The notes under the pieces: model-generated | What the model was told of the DNA's origin: nothing | The model's input: the letters and a program-made list of their open reading frames with translations, nothing else | Databases searched by the model: none | Part shown: positions 42,869-51,411 of the stretch, in pieces | Position numbering within the stretch: the stretch's first letter is position 1 | Layout of the letters: every line of letters starts with the position of its first letter | Assembly (NCBI RefSeq): GCF_036346105.1 | Contig: NZ_CP107811.1 | Coordinates: 806,001-870,000 of the forward strand | Source of the DNA: Streptomyces sp. NBC_00539 | GTDB taxonomy: Bacteria; Actinomycetota; Actinomycetes; Streptomycetales; Streptomycetaceae | DNA length: 64,000 nucleotides | Direction of reading: 5' to 3' | Program-made: the position numbers and the translations under genes

Positions 42869-44431
42869 ATGACCGGAGCTGTCGAGCCGCCGCGTGAGCC
42901 GTCCGTCGGGCGGGTGGTTCCGCCGCCCGTCGAGGGTGGGGTGCCCGATGTGCCGTTGGCCTCGGCACGGGGGCGTTGGATCCTGCTCACCACCGTGCTC
43001 GGGTCGAGCATGGCGCTGCTGGACTCGACGGTGGTCAACGTCGCGCTGCCGAGCATCGGAAAGGACCTCGGCGCCGACCTCTCGGTGCTCCAGTGGACGG
43101 TGAACGCCTACCTGCTGACCCTGGCCGGGCTGATCCTGGTCGGCGGGGCGCTCGGGGACCGATTCGGGCGGCGGCGGGTCTTCGTGCTGGGCGTCGTGTG
43201 GTTCGCCGCCGGTTCCCTGCTGTGCGGGATCGCACCGAACGCCGGTGTGCTGATCGGAGCCCGCGCCCTCCAGGGCATCGGCGGGGCGCTGCTGACACCC
43301 GGCTCCCTCGCGTTGATCCAGGGTTCGATCCGGGGCGGCGACCGGGCTCGGGCGGTCGGTCTGTGGTCCGGGCTGGGCGGTGTCGGCGCGGCCGTGGGGC
43401 CGTTCCTCGGCGGGTGGCTGGTCGACGGGCCCGGCTGGCGCTGGGTGTTCCTGCTGAACGTGCCGCTGGCCGCGCTGTGCGTGCCGGTGGCGCTGAGACA
43501 CGTACCGGAGTCACGGGATCCGCAGGCGCACGGGAGGTTCGACGTGGCGGGAGCCGTGATCGGGGCCGCCGCGCTCGGCCTGCTCACCTACGCGTTGATC
43601 GAGGCCCGGTCCGGTACCGCGCTGGTGGTCGCCACGGCGGTGGGCGGCCTGCTGCTGGGAGTCCTGTTCGTCTGCGTCGAGCGGCGGAGGCAGTACCCGA
43701 TGGTGCCGCCGTCGATCTTCGCCTCCCGCCAGTTCACGGCCGTCAACCTCGTCACCCTGTGCGTGTACGCGGCCTTCGGCGGCTTCTTCTTCCTCGTGGT
43801 GCTCCAGCTCCAGGTCGTCTGCGGGTACTCGGCGATGGCCGCCGGGGCCGCGCTGCTGCCGACCACGGCGCTGATGCTGCTGCTCTCGGCCCGCGCGGGG
43901 GCCCTCGGGGAGCGGATCGGGCCGCGGCTCCCGCTGACCGTGGGCCCGCTGCTGTGCGCGGGCGGGATGCTGCTGATGCTGCGCGTCGGACCGGGCGCCT
44001 CGTACCCGTGGGACGTGCTGCCCGCGCTGGTCGTGATGGGGATGGGGATGGTGACGCTGGTGGCTCCGCTGACCGCGACGGTGCTGGCTTCGGTGGATCC
44101 CGGCCGGGCCGGCCTGGCCAGCGGCATCAACAACGCCGCCGCGCGGGCCGCCGGGCTGCTCGCGGTGGCCGCGCTGCCGCTGCTCGCGGGAATGGGCCCC
44201 GACTCCTACCTCTCCGCGACGCGTTTCGACGCGGCCTTCGGGCGGGCCATGGCCTGGTGCGCGGGGGTGCTCGTGGTGGGAGCGGTGCTGGCGTGGACGA
44301 CCGTGCGCAACCCCGTTCCGACGGCGTGCCACCCGCTGTGCCGCACGTGCTGCGGGGTGGCCTCGCCACCGCTGGAACCGCCGCGGACGGCGGAGGCGCC
44401 CCGCGAACCTCCGCGCGCGGCCAAGGGGTGA
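42869..44431 (+). CDS. MFS drug exporter, DHA2 (14-helix) family
   Basis: 520 residues. Fourteen predicted helices; motif A GDRFGRRRVF, motif C GLWSGLGGVGAAVGPFLGG and the opening LDSTVVNVALPSIGKDL are those of EmrB/QacA-type proton-driven exporters. An unusual C-terminal tail holds a cysteine cluster (TACHPLCRTCCG) followed by a Pro/Glu-rich end. It starts 18 bases after the PIG-L gene, so it is probably in the methyltransferase/PIG-L operon and may export its product or confer resistance. Confidence 0.93.
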   Translation: MTGAVEPPREPSVGRVVPPPVEGGVPDVPLASARGRWILLTTVLGSSMALLDSTVVNVALPSIGKDLGADLSVLQWTVNAYLLTLAGLILVGGALGDRFGRRRVFVLGVVWFAAGSLLCGIAPNAGVLIGARALQGIGGALLTPGSLALIQGSIRGGDRARAVGLWSGLGGVGAAVGPFLGGWLVDGPGWRWVFLLNVPLAALCVPVALRHVPESRDPQAHGRFDVAGAVIGAAALGLLTYALIEARSGTALVVATAVGGLLLGVLFVCVERRRQYPMVPPSIFASRQFTAVNLVTLCVYAAFGGFFFLVVLQLQVVCGYSAMAAGAALLPTTALMLLLSARAGALGERIGPRLPLTVGPLLCAGGMLLMLRVGPGASYPWDVLPALVVMGMGMVTLVAPLTATVLASVDPGRAGLASGINNAAARAAGLLAVAALPLLAGMGPDSYLSATRFDAAFGRAMAWCAGVLVVGAVLAWTTVRNPVPTACHPLCRTCCGVASPPLEPPRTAEAPREPPRAAKG

Positions 44432-44446
44432 GGCCCTCGCACCGCG

Positions 44447-45097
44447 ATGTGCTGGAGCGCGACGGCCGACCTGACGGCGGGCACCGTCATCACCGCCGTG
44501 GGGGCGGCCTGCGTGCTGCGCGTGCGGCGGGCGCGCGATCTGCCCGTCGCCGCCCTGCCGCTGCTGCTCGGCGTCCACCAGCTGCTGGAGGCGGCCGTCT
44601 GGGACTCCGGCGGGGGCTGCGGCACGGCCGCCACCGCGTGGGCCGCGATCGCCCTGCCGGTGCTGCCGGCGTGGGTGTCGCTGGGGGTGCTGCTGGCGTC
44701 CGGGCCGGGGGCGCCGCGACGGCTGTGGTGGCCGGTGGCCGCCGGCCTCGCCACGGCCGGCGTCCTCGCGTACTGCCTCGCCACCGGCCCCGTGTCGGCG
44801 GGCATCCGCGGCCGCACCATCGGCTACGGCGTCGACGTGCCGTACCCGGCGCCGGTCCTCGCCGGCTATCTGTTCGCCACGCTGGGTGCCCTGCTGCTCG
44901 GCGGTGACCGCCGGCTGCGGCTGCTCGGGGCGGTCCTGGCCGCCGGCGCGGTGGTCTGTGCGGGGCTGTGGCGGCTGGAGTTCGCCTCCACCTGGTGCGC
45001 GTTCGCGGCGGTGGCGTCGGTGCTGGTGCTCGGCTGGGTGCGGCGCCGGCCACCGCGCCGTCACTGGTTGCGGGCCCCGAGGACGAAGAGCATGTAG
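44447..45097 (+). CDS. DUF6629-family membrane protein
   Basis: 216 residues beginning MCWSATADL, the opening typical of the DUF6629 family. About seven hydrophobic helices, with LGVHQLLEAAVWDSGGGCG near residues 42-60. Function unknown. It starts 15 bases after the MFS exporter stop, so it may belong to the same transcript. Its 3' end overlaps the convergent DUF6126 gene by 37 bases. Confidence 0.75.
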   Translation: MCWSATADLTAGTVITAVGAACVLRVRRARDLPVAALPLLLGVHQLLEAAVWDSGGGCGTAATAWAAIALPVLPAWVSLGVLLASGPGAPRRLWWPVAAGLATAGVLAYCLATGPVSAGIRGRTIGYGVDVPYPAPVLAGYLFATLGALLLGGDRRLRLLGAVLAAGAVVCAGLWRLEFASTWCAFAAVASVLVLGWVRRRPPRRHWLRAPRTKSM

Positions 45098-45225
45098 ACG
45101 AAGCCGGCGAAGAGGTGGCCCACGAAGAGGTAGGCGACGAGCCGGATGACCAGCCCGCGCGGGAACTTGGACTCGATGCGCTTGAGGACGCCCACGGGCT
45201 GCTCGGGCGACGGGGTGGGGGGCAT
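45061..45225 (-). CDS. DUF6126-family small membrane protein
   Basis: 54 residues; GAGGAG nine bases before ATG 45225. One long hydrophobic helix (GLVIRLVAYLFVGHLFAGFV, continuing YMLFVLG) after a short basic segment (VLKRIESKFPRG). These tiny proteins are usually encoded next to XRE-cupin regulators in streptomycetes, and here it lies 16 bases downstream of one, on the same strand. Function unknown. Confidence 0.8.
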   Translation of the reverse strand: MPPTPSPEQPVGVLKRIESKFPRGLVIRLVAYLFVGHLFAGFVYMLFVLGARNQ

Positions 45226-45241
45226 GGGTGCGGCTCCTCGG

Positions 45242-45901
45242 TCAGCGGGGGTTGACGGGGTTCGTGGCCGCCCCGCCGAGGCACAGCCCGGCGAGGCTGC
45301 TCTGCAGCAGGGTGTGGACGAACAGGATGTCCGTCCCGGCAGCGCTCGCCGCACCGATCCGGTGCGGGGTGAGCGAGTCGAAGTGCGCGCTGTCGCCCGG
45401 CTCCAGCAGGTACTCGGCCTCCCCCAGGTGCAGCCGCAGCGTGCCGGTGAGCACGTACAGCCACTCCTCGCCGGGGTGGACGCGGACCAGCTCGCCCTGC
45501 CCGCGGCCGGCCGGGACGTGCACGCGCAGCGCCTGCATGCCGCGGCCGGAGCCGCCGGCCTGCCAGTACGTCCAGCCGTCCGACTCGCGGGCCCCGGGTC
45601 CGCCCGCCCTTACGATGGGATCGGCTACGGCCGGGGTCTCGCCGAGCAGCTCGGAGACGGTCGTGCCGTAGGTGCGGGCGAGGCCGAGGAGCAGGGGCAA
45701 GGACGGCTGGCGCCGCCCGGTCTCCAGGCGGGACAGGTGTGCGGGCGAGAGCCGGGCCCGGGCGGCGGCGGCTTCCAGCGTCAGTCCGGCGCGGCGGCGC
45801 AACTCGCGCAGCTGCGGCGCGACGGCGGGCAGCGCCTCGCCTTCGGCGGGTTCGTCGGCGTCGGCGTGGGTCTCGAAGCCGGGGGCGGGACCGGTGGTCA
45901 T
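45242..45901 (-). CDS. XRE-family regulator with cupin sensor domain
   Basis: 219 residues from ATG 45901. HTH at about 32-85 (LRELRRRAGLTLEAAAARA, LSPAHLSRLETGRRQPSLPL) followed by a cupin_2 domain (about 120-205) with VHPGEEWLYVLTGTLRLHLG and PGDSAHFDSLTPHRIGA, providing potential metal ligands. Such regulators often control adjacent transport or amine/amino-acid catabolic genes. It forms a pair with the downstream DUF6126 gene. Two palindromes upstream are likely autoregulatory sites. Confidence 0.92.
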   Translation of the reverse strand: MTTGPAPGFETHADADEPAEGEALPAVAPQLRELRRRAGLTLEAAAARARLSPAHLSRLETGRRQPSLPLLLGLARTYGTTVSELLGETPAVADPIVRAGGPGARESDGWTYWQAGGSGRGMQALRVHVPAGRGQGELVRVHPGEEWLYVLTGTLRLHLGEAEYLLEPGDSAHFDSLTPHRIGAASAAGTDILFVHTLLQSSLAGLCLGGAATNPVNPR

Positions 45902-45921
45902 GTTCCGATTGAGCCAGAGAT

Positions 45922-45957
45922 TTGCCTGTCTGACAATTCCTCTTGCCTCTGAGGCAA
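45922..45957. promoter_or_regulatory. palindromic operator region of the XRE-cupin gene
   Basis: TTGCCTC-T-GAGGCAA (45943-45957) is a perfect 15-bp palindrome; a related imperfect one, TTGCCTGTCTGACAA, lies at 45922-45936. Spaced 21 bases centre to centre, two helical turns. On the minus strand TTGTCA within the second copy could be a -35 box. Confidence 0.55.
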
Positions 45958-45963
45958 AGAGCC

Positions 45964-47541
45964 TCAGTCCGTGCGGTCGTCGGTCGTGCGGTCCTCGGTC
46001 GTGCGGTCCTCGGTCGTGCGGTCGCGGAGCACCGTCTCGACCGTGTCCGCCTCCTGCGCGTTCTTGTCCGGGCGGTACCGCAGCACCCGGGCGAAGCGCA
46101 GCGCGACCCCGGCCGGGTAGCGCGGGGAACGCTGCAAGCCGTCGTAGGCGATCTCCACCACGAGCTCCGGACGTACCCACACGGTGTAACCCTCTTCGCG
46201 CACCGCGAGTTCCCGCAGCCGTTCGGTCTGCCAGCGCAGCATCTCGTCGGTGAGGCCCTTGAAGGTCTTGCCGAGCATCGCGAAGCTTCCGTCCGCGGCC
46301 CGTGCGCCCAGGTGCAGGTTGGACAGCAGGCCGGTGCGCCGCCCGTGGCCCCACTCGGCGGCCAGCACGACGAGGTCCAGGGTGTGCACCGGTTTCACCT
46401 TGAGCCACTGCTTGCCGCGCCGGCCGGCGGCGTAGGGAGAGTCGAGGCCCTTGACCACCACGCCCTCGTGCCCCCGGCGCAGCGCTTCGGCCGCGAACGC
46501 CTCGGCGTCGGCCGACTGCTCCGCCGGGTCCTCGACGGCCAGTCGGCGCACCCGGGAGGTCTCGGGCACCAGCTCCGCGAGCACCGCGTACCGCTCGCGG
46601 ACCGGCAGGTCGAGCAGGATGTCGTCCCCGGCGGCCAGGACGTCGAAGAAGTAGGCGCTGACGGGCAGGGTCTGGCGGGCGGCCGCCACGTCCAGCCGGG
46701 ACCCGACCCGGCTCGCGATCTCCTGGAAGGGCACCGGGCGGCCGTCGGCGCCCTCCCCGATGACCTCGCCGTCGAGGATGAACCGGTCGCCGGGCAAGGT
46801 GAGGGCGAGGGCGGCCACCTCGGGGAGCCGGCCCGTGATCTCGTCGAGGGAGCGGGTGTAGACGCGTACGTCCTCTCCCGTGCGGTGGACTTGTACCCGG
46901 ATGCCGTCCAGCTTCTCCTCCACGGCGCAGGGCCCGAGCGCGGCCACCGCGTCGGCCACTGAGGGGGCGGTGCCCGCGAGCATCGGCTGGACGGGCCGGC
47001 CGACGCGCAGCGTGACCGCCCGCAGGGCTTCGGCGCCTTCGGCGAGGACGGCGGCCCCGACCCGGGGCAGCGAGCCGTCCAGCATCACGGCCCGGCGCAG
47101 TGCGGCGGCGGGCACCCCCGCGGCGGCGGCCACCCCTTCCAGCGCGACGGCGTCCAGGGCGCCCTGGCGCACCTCTCCGGACAGCAGGCTCCGCAGGAAC
47201 CGCTGTTCGGGGCCGGTGGCTGCGCCGAACAGGCCGTCCAGGAGGCGGCGCCGCTCGGCCTGCGAGCCGGCACCGGAGACGGCGGCGAGGCGGGTGACGG
47301 CAGCGTCGACGGCGCCCACGGTCAGGGTGGGCCGCTCGGCGGGCGCGACCTCCCGGCCGAGCGCGCTCCAGCCGATTCCGGGGCGGCCCTGCGGCAGCCG
47401 TCCGGCGAGGTACGCGATGACAAGCGCCGCCTCCTCGGGCGGCGTGGCGGCGAACAGCTCCGCGAGCAGGGCGGTCTTGCGGGAGCGGGCGGAGGTCTCG
47501 GCGACCTCCCGGGACACGCGAGCGACCTCGGCCAGCAGCAT
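45964..47541 (-). CDS. ATP-dependent DNA ligase
   Basis: About 525 residues from ATG 47541 (MLLAEVARVS); ATG 47550 is possible. It seals nicks through an enzyme-AMP intermediate on Lys210 in EEKLDGIRVQVHR. Other motifs are FILDGEVIG, EGVVVKGLDSPYAAGRRGKQWLKVKP and the oligonucleotide-binding C-terminal domain with TVWVRPELVVEIAYDGLQRS (20 of it). N-terminal ~180 residues form the DNA-binding helical domain of LigB-type actinobacterial ligases. The last ~22 residues repeat T-T-E-D-R, encoded by tandem 15-bp units. Confidence 0.92.
   Translation of the reverse strand: MLLAEVARVSREVAETSARSRKTALLAELFAATPPEEAALVIAYLAGRLPQGRPGIGWSALGREVAPAERPTLTVGAVDAAVTRLAAVSGAGSQAERRRLLDGLFGAATGPEQRFLRSLLSGEVRQGALDAVALEGVAAAAGVPAAALRRAVMLDGSLPRVGAAVLAEGAEALRAVTLRVGRPVQPMLAGTAPSVADAVAALGPCAVEEKLDGIRVQVHRTGEDVRVYTRSLDEITGRLPEVAALALTLPGDRFILDGEVIGEGADGRPVPFQEIASRVGSRLDVAAARQTLPVSAYFFDVLAAGDDILLDLPVRERYAVLAELVPETSRVRRLAVEDPAEQSADAEAFAAEALRRGHEGVVVKGLDSPYAAGRRGKQWLKVKPVHTLDLVVLAAEWGHGRRTGLLSNLHLGARAADGSFAMLGKTFKGLTDEMLRWQTERLRELAVREEGYTVWVRPELVVEIAYDGLQRSPRYPAGVALRFARVLRYRPDKNAQEADTVETVLRDRTTEDRTTEDRTTDDRTD
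45966..46023 (-). repeat. tandem 15-bp repeats at the ligase C-terminus
   Basis: About four units of CGGTCGTGCGGTCCT-type sequence (last copies diverged) encode the DRTTE repeat at the end of the DNA ligase. In-frame repeat length means slippage would change tail length without disrupting the enzyme. Confidence 0.75.
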
Positions 47542-47722
47542 GCGGACCATAGTGCCGCCGTCGGGCGCCCCGCGCAGGTCGGGGCGCGGGTCGCGGCGAG
47601 GGGGCCCGGGCGACGCGTACCGCGAGTGCGGTATCCAGGGCCGCCGGTGTAGTCCTCGAGGACGTCCCGGGCTCAGCCTGAGGGCTCCTCGGCGCACGCG
47701 GCCGGACCCGTAGGGTTCCCGT

Positions 47723-50458
47723 ATGAAGCTCCGACTCCCCCGGCGCCGCCGGGACCGTCTCCTCGCCGGCGCCGCCGCGGTCGCCGTCCTGGCGGCGACC
47801 GGCACCGTCACGGCCGTGGCCTCCGCCGACGGCCCGGCGGTGCACCGCATGGACCGGGTGGTGCAGATGCCCGGTGCCGGGATCGACCTCTCGTACTTCA
47901 CCGCCGGCGAGGGGGAAGGGGGCACGGGGAAACGTCCCGCCGTCCTCCTCGGCCACGGCTTCGGCGGCAGCAAGGACGACGTCCGCGCGCAGGCGGAGCG
48001 GCTGGCCCGCGACGGGTACGCCGTCCTCACCTGGTCGGCGCGCGGTTTCGGCCACTCGGGCGGCCGGATCGGGCTGAACGACCCCGACCACGAGGTCAAG
48101 GACGTCTCCCGGCTCATCGACTGGCTCGCCCTGCGCCCCGAGGTGCGCCTCGACGCGGCCGGCGATCCGCGCGTGGGGGTCGCCGGGGCCTCCTACGGCG
48201 GTGCGGCGGCGCTCCTGGCCGCCGGGTACGACCGCCGTGTGGACGCGATCGCCCCGCAGATCACGTACTGGAACCTCGCCGACTCCCTCTTCCCGAACGG
48301 CGTGTTCAAGAAGCTGTGGGCCGGTGTCTTCTTCACCACCGGTTCGGCGCAGGGCCTGACGCCGGGTCAGCCGGCCGCCGGGCCCCGAGCCGCCTCCGCC
48401 ACCGGATCCGCGGCCGCCTCCGCGGCCGGTTGTGGACGGTTCCAGCCGGAGCTCTGCGCGATGTACGAGCGGGTCGCGGTGTCCGGGAAGCCCGACGACG
48501 AGGCCCGTGCGCTGCTGGAGCGGCGCAGCCCGTCCGCCGTCGGCGGCGCGATCAAGGTGCCGGCCCTGATCGTGCAGGGCCAGGACGACTCCCTCTTCCC
48601 GCTGGACCAGGCCGATGCCATGGCCAGGGCCATCTCCGCGAACGGTGCTCCGGTGGCGGTGGACTGGGCGGCCGGCGGCCATGACGGGGGGATGCGCGAG
48701 GCGGTCCGGGTCGAGGCTCGGGTGACCGCCTGGTTCGACCGGTACCTCAAGGGCGACGAAGGCGCGGCCACCGGTCCCGTGTTCCGGGTCTCGCGCTCCG
48801 GCGGACTGGACTCGACCGACGGCGCCGTGCGGCTGCGGGGGGCGAGCGGCGACGAGTACCCCGGCCTGTCCTCCGGCCCGCGCGGGTTCGCCCTCGTCGG
48901 CCGGGAGCAGAGTTTCGTCAACCCGGCCGGTGCGAGCCCGCCGTCGCTGTCCTCGCTGCCCGGCATCGGCGGACAGCTCGCCGCCTTCGGAGCGGGGCTG
49001 TCGCTCGACTTCCCCGGGCAGAACGCCCGGTTCGAGTCGGAGCCGCTGGGCGAGGGCGTACGGATCACCGGCACCCCGACCGTCAAGGTGAGGGTGGGGT
49101 CGACGGCCGCGGACGGTTCGGCGGTGCTGTTCGGCAAGGTGTACGACGTCGGGCCCGACGGGCGGCAGGCGGTGCTGCCGGGTCAGTTGGCGGCGCCGGT
49201 ACGGGTGACGGACGCGGGGCGGGGCCGGAGCGTGGAGCTGCGGCTTCCGGCCGTCGACCACGCCGTCGAGGCCGGGCACCGGCTGCGACTGGTGGTGGCG
49301 GCCACTGACTTGGGCTACGCCTCCCCCGCCGAGCCGGCCACGTACACCGTGGCCGTGGAGGGGCCGTTGACGGTGCCCGTCGCCGACGGGGTGCGGACGG
49401 CGCCCGGCGGACTGCCCGCCTGGACCTGGGGGCTGCCGCTCGCGGCGGTGGCACTGGCCGCGGGGATCTTGGGGATCCGGAGGACCGGTGGGGGTCGCGG
49501 CGGGACCCGGCCGGGCGCACCGCAGCCCGAACCCGCGCGGGCCGACGTACCCCTGGAGATCACCGGGCTGACGAAGCGCTACGCGAAGGCGCGCGACCGC
49601 TACGCCGTAAAGGACCTGTCGTTCCGGGTGGAGAAGGGCCAGGTGCTCGGTCTGCTCGGGCCCAACGGCGCCGGGAAGACCACCACCTTGCGGATGCTGA
49701 TGGGGCTGATCACCCCGGACGCCGGGGAGATCCGGGTGTTCGGGCACGCGGTGCGGGCCGGGGCCCCGGTGCTGTCGCGGGTCGGGGCCTTCGTGGAGGG
49801 CGCCGGTTTCCTGCCGCACCTGACGGGCCGGGCCAACCTGGAGCTGTACTGGCAGGCCACCGGCCGGCCCGCCGAGGACGCGCACATGGCGGAGGCGCTG
49901 GAGATCGCCGGGCTCGGCGACGCCCTGGAGCGCGCGGTGCGCACGTACTCGCAGGGCATGCGGCAGCGGCTCGCGATCGCGCAGGCCATGCTCGGGATGC
50001 CGGACCTGCTGATCCTGGACGAGCCGACGAACGGCCTGGACCCTCCGCAGATCCGGGAGATGCGGGACGTGATGATCCGGTACGCGGCCGGCGGGCGGAC
50101 CGTGATCGTCTCCAGCCACCTGCTGGCGGAGGTCGAGCAGTCGTGCACGCACCTGGTGGTCATGGACCGCGGGCGGCTCGTGCGGGCCGGTGAGGTCGCG
50201 GAGATCACCGGTGGCGGGGACACCCTGCTGGTGGCCCTGGCCGGGCCGGTGGACGAGGGCGTGGTCGAGAAGGTGGCGGCGCTGGAGGGAGTGGGTTCCG
50301 TGGTGGCCGCAGATGCGGGGCTGCTCGTACGGCTCGACGGTGCGAGCGCCGCCGGGCTGATCGCCGAACTCGTCCGGCTGGAGGTCCCGGTGTCCGCGGT
50401 GGGCCCGCACCGGAGGCTGGAAGACGCGTTCTTGACGCTGATCGGAGGTGCGGCGTGA
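47723..50458 (+). CDS. fusion: exported S15/alpha-beta hydrolase - membrane helix - cytoplasmic ABC ATPase
   Basis: 911 residues. An N-terminal signal-like segment (1-36, RRRRDRLLAGAAAVAVLAAT) leads to an X-Pro dipeptidyl-peptidase (S15)-like hydrolase: Ser157 in GASYGG, Asp288 in GQDDSLFP, His320 in GGHDGG, then a jelly-roll domain to about 550. One helix at 566-585 (AWTWGLPLAAVALAAGILGI) returns the chain to the cytoplasm. Residues 608-911 are an ABC-2-type ATPase with Walker A GPNGAGKT (646-653), YSQGMRQRLAIAQAM and LLILDEPTNGLDP. The GTGA overlap with the permease gene makes the transporter. It may couple extracellular cleavage to transport. Confidence 0.88.
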   Translation: MKLRLPRRRRDRLLAGAAAVAVLAATGTVTAVASADGPAVHRMDRVVQMPGAGIDLSYFTAGEGEGGTGKRPAVLLGHGFGGSKDDVRAQAERLARDGYAVLTWSARGFGHSGGRIGLNDPDHEVKDVSRLIDWLALRPEVRLDAAGDPRVGVAGASYGGAAALLAAGYDRRVDAIAPQITYWNLADSLFPNGVFKKLWAGVFFTTGSAQGLTPGQPAAGPRAASATGSAAASAAGCGRFQPELCAMYERVAVSGKPDDEARALLERRSPSAVGGAIKVPALIVQGQDDSLFPLDQADAMARAISANGAPVAVDWAAGGHDGGMREAVRVEARVTAWFDRYLKGDEGAATGPVFRVSRSGGLDSTDGAVRLRGASGDEYPGLSSGPRGFALVGREQSFVNPAGASPPSLSSLPGIGGQLAAFGAGLSLDFPGQNARFESEPLGEGVRITGTPTVKVRVGSTAADGSAVLFGKVYDVGPDGRQAVLPGQLAAPVRVTDAGRGRSVELRLPAVDHAVEAGHRLRLVVAATDLGYASPAEPATYTVAVEGPLTVPVADGVRTAPGGLPAWTWGLPLAAVALAAGILGIRRTGGGRGGTRPGAPQPEPARADVPLEITGLTKRYAKARDRYAVKDLSFRVEKGQVLGLLGPNGAGKTTTLRMLMGLITPDAGEIRVFGHAVRAGAPVLSRVGAFVEGAGFLPHLTGRANLELYWQATGRPAEDAHMAEALEIAGLGDALERAVRTYSQGMRQRLAIAQAMLGMPDLLILDEPTNGLDPPQIREMRDVMIRYAAGGRTVIVSSHLLAEVEQSCTHLVVMDRGRLVRAGEVAEITGGGDTLLVALAGPVDEGVVEKVAALEGVGSVVAADAGLLVRLDGASAAGLIAELVRLEVPVSAVGPHRRLEDAFLTLIGGAA

Positions 50459-51324
50459 CGGCTGTGGTGGAGACGGCCCCGGGGTACCGGCCCGGGCGGA
50501 CGCTCCCGCTGCGCGTGGAGGCGCTGCGGCAGTGGCGCAGGCGGCGGACGCTGGTGATGGGCGGGGTGCTGGCGGCGCTGCCCTTCATCATGATCATCGC
50601 GTTCGCGGTGGGCGGAGGTCAGGACGGCGGCGGCCGGGGCGGCGCGGAGGGGCGGGTCACGCTCATCGACACCGCCACCGCCTCGGGCGCCAACTTCGCG
50701 GCGACCTGCCTCTTCGTGTCGGCGGGGTTCCTGCTGGTGGTGCCGGTGGCCCTGTTCTGCGGGGACGCGGTGGCGTCGGAGGCGAGCTGGTCCTCGCTGC
50801 GCTACCTGCTGGCCTCGCCGGTGCCGAGGGCGCGGCTGCTGTGGAGCAAGCTCGTGGTCGCGCTGGGGTTCAGTCTGGCGGCGATGGTGCTGCTGCCGGT
50901 AGTGGCGCTGGCGGCGGGCACGGCCGCGTACGGGTGGGGCCCGCTCAGGCTGCCCACCGGCGGTGCGCTGGACGCCGGTGACGCCGTGCCGCGCCTGGCG
51001 CTGGTCGTCGTGTTCGTCTTCGTGTCGCAGCTGGTGACGGCGGGGCTGGCGTTCTGGCTGTCGACGCGGACCGACGCGCCGCTCGGCGCGGTGGGCGGTG
51101 CGGTCGGGCTGACGATCGTCGGGAACGTGCTGGACGCGGTGACCGCGCTCGGCTCCTGGCGGGAGTTCCTGCCCGCGCACTGGCAGTTCGCGTGGGCGGA
51201 CGCGCTCCAGCCGCAGCTGGAGTGGGGCGGGATGATCAAGGGTGCCGCGGTGTCGGTGTCGTACGCGGTGGTGCTGTTCGCGCTCGCGTTCCGGGGGTTC
51301 GCCCGGAAGGACATCGTGTCCTGA
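50455..51324 (+). CDS. ABC-2-type permease partner of the hydrolase-ATPase fusion
   Basis: 289 residues; GTG overlapping the upstream TGA by four bases. Six predicted helices: the first near 35-55 (LVMGGVLAALPFIMIIAFAV), then an extracellular loop, and five more, with the ABC-2 signature ASEASWSSLRYLLASPVPRARLLWSK between helices two and three (first 20: ASEASWSSLRYLLASPVPRA). It supplies the membrane pore for the fused ATPase. A strong terminator follows. Confidence 0.92.
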   Translation: MTAVVETAPGYRPGRTLPLRVEALRQWRRRRTLVMGGVLAALPFIMIIAFAVGGGQDGGGRGGAEGRVTLIDTATASGANFAATCLFVSAGFLLVVPVALFCGDAVASEASWSSLRYLLASPVPRARLLWSKLVVALGFSLAAMVLLPVVALAAGTAAYGWGPLRLPTGGALDAGDAVPRLALVVVFVFVSQLVTAGLAFWLSTRTDAPLGAVGGAVGLTIVGNVLDAVTALGSWREFLPAHWQFAWADALQPQLEWGGMIKGAAVSVSYAVVLFALAFRGFARKDIVS

Positions 51325-51351
51325 GGGCGGCCGGGGCCGTACGCACGTGAA

Positions 51352-51391
51352 GGAAGCCGTCGAGGACCGCAGGGGGTCGTCGACGGCTTCC
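51352..51391. terminator. 12-bp hairpin terminator between convergent genes
   Basis: GGAAGCCGTCGA (51352-51363) pairs perfectly with TCGACGGCTTCC (51380-51391), with a 16-base loop. It lies between the permease gene and the convergent aldo/keto reductase gene. Confidence 0.8.
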
Positions 51392-51411
51392 GTACGGGGC
51401 GGCCGGCCCGC

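Noticed and set aside
45242-50410. A 1722-residue minus-strand open frame across the XRE, ligase and hydrolase-ATPase region
   Set aside because: Only its last 219 residues (XRE-cupin, from ATG 45901) look like a protein; the rest is antisense to well-supported genes and has Arg/His/Gly-rich composition typical of GC-rich shadow frames.
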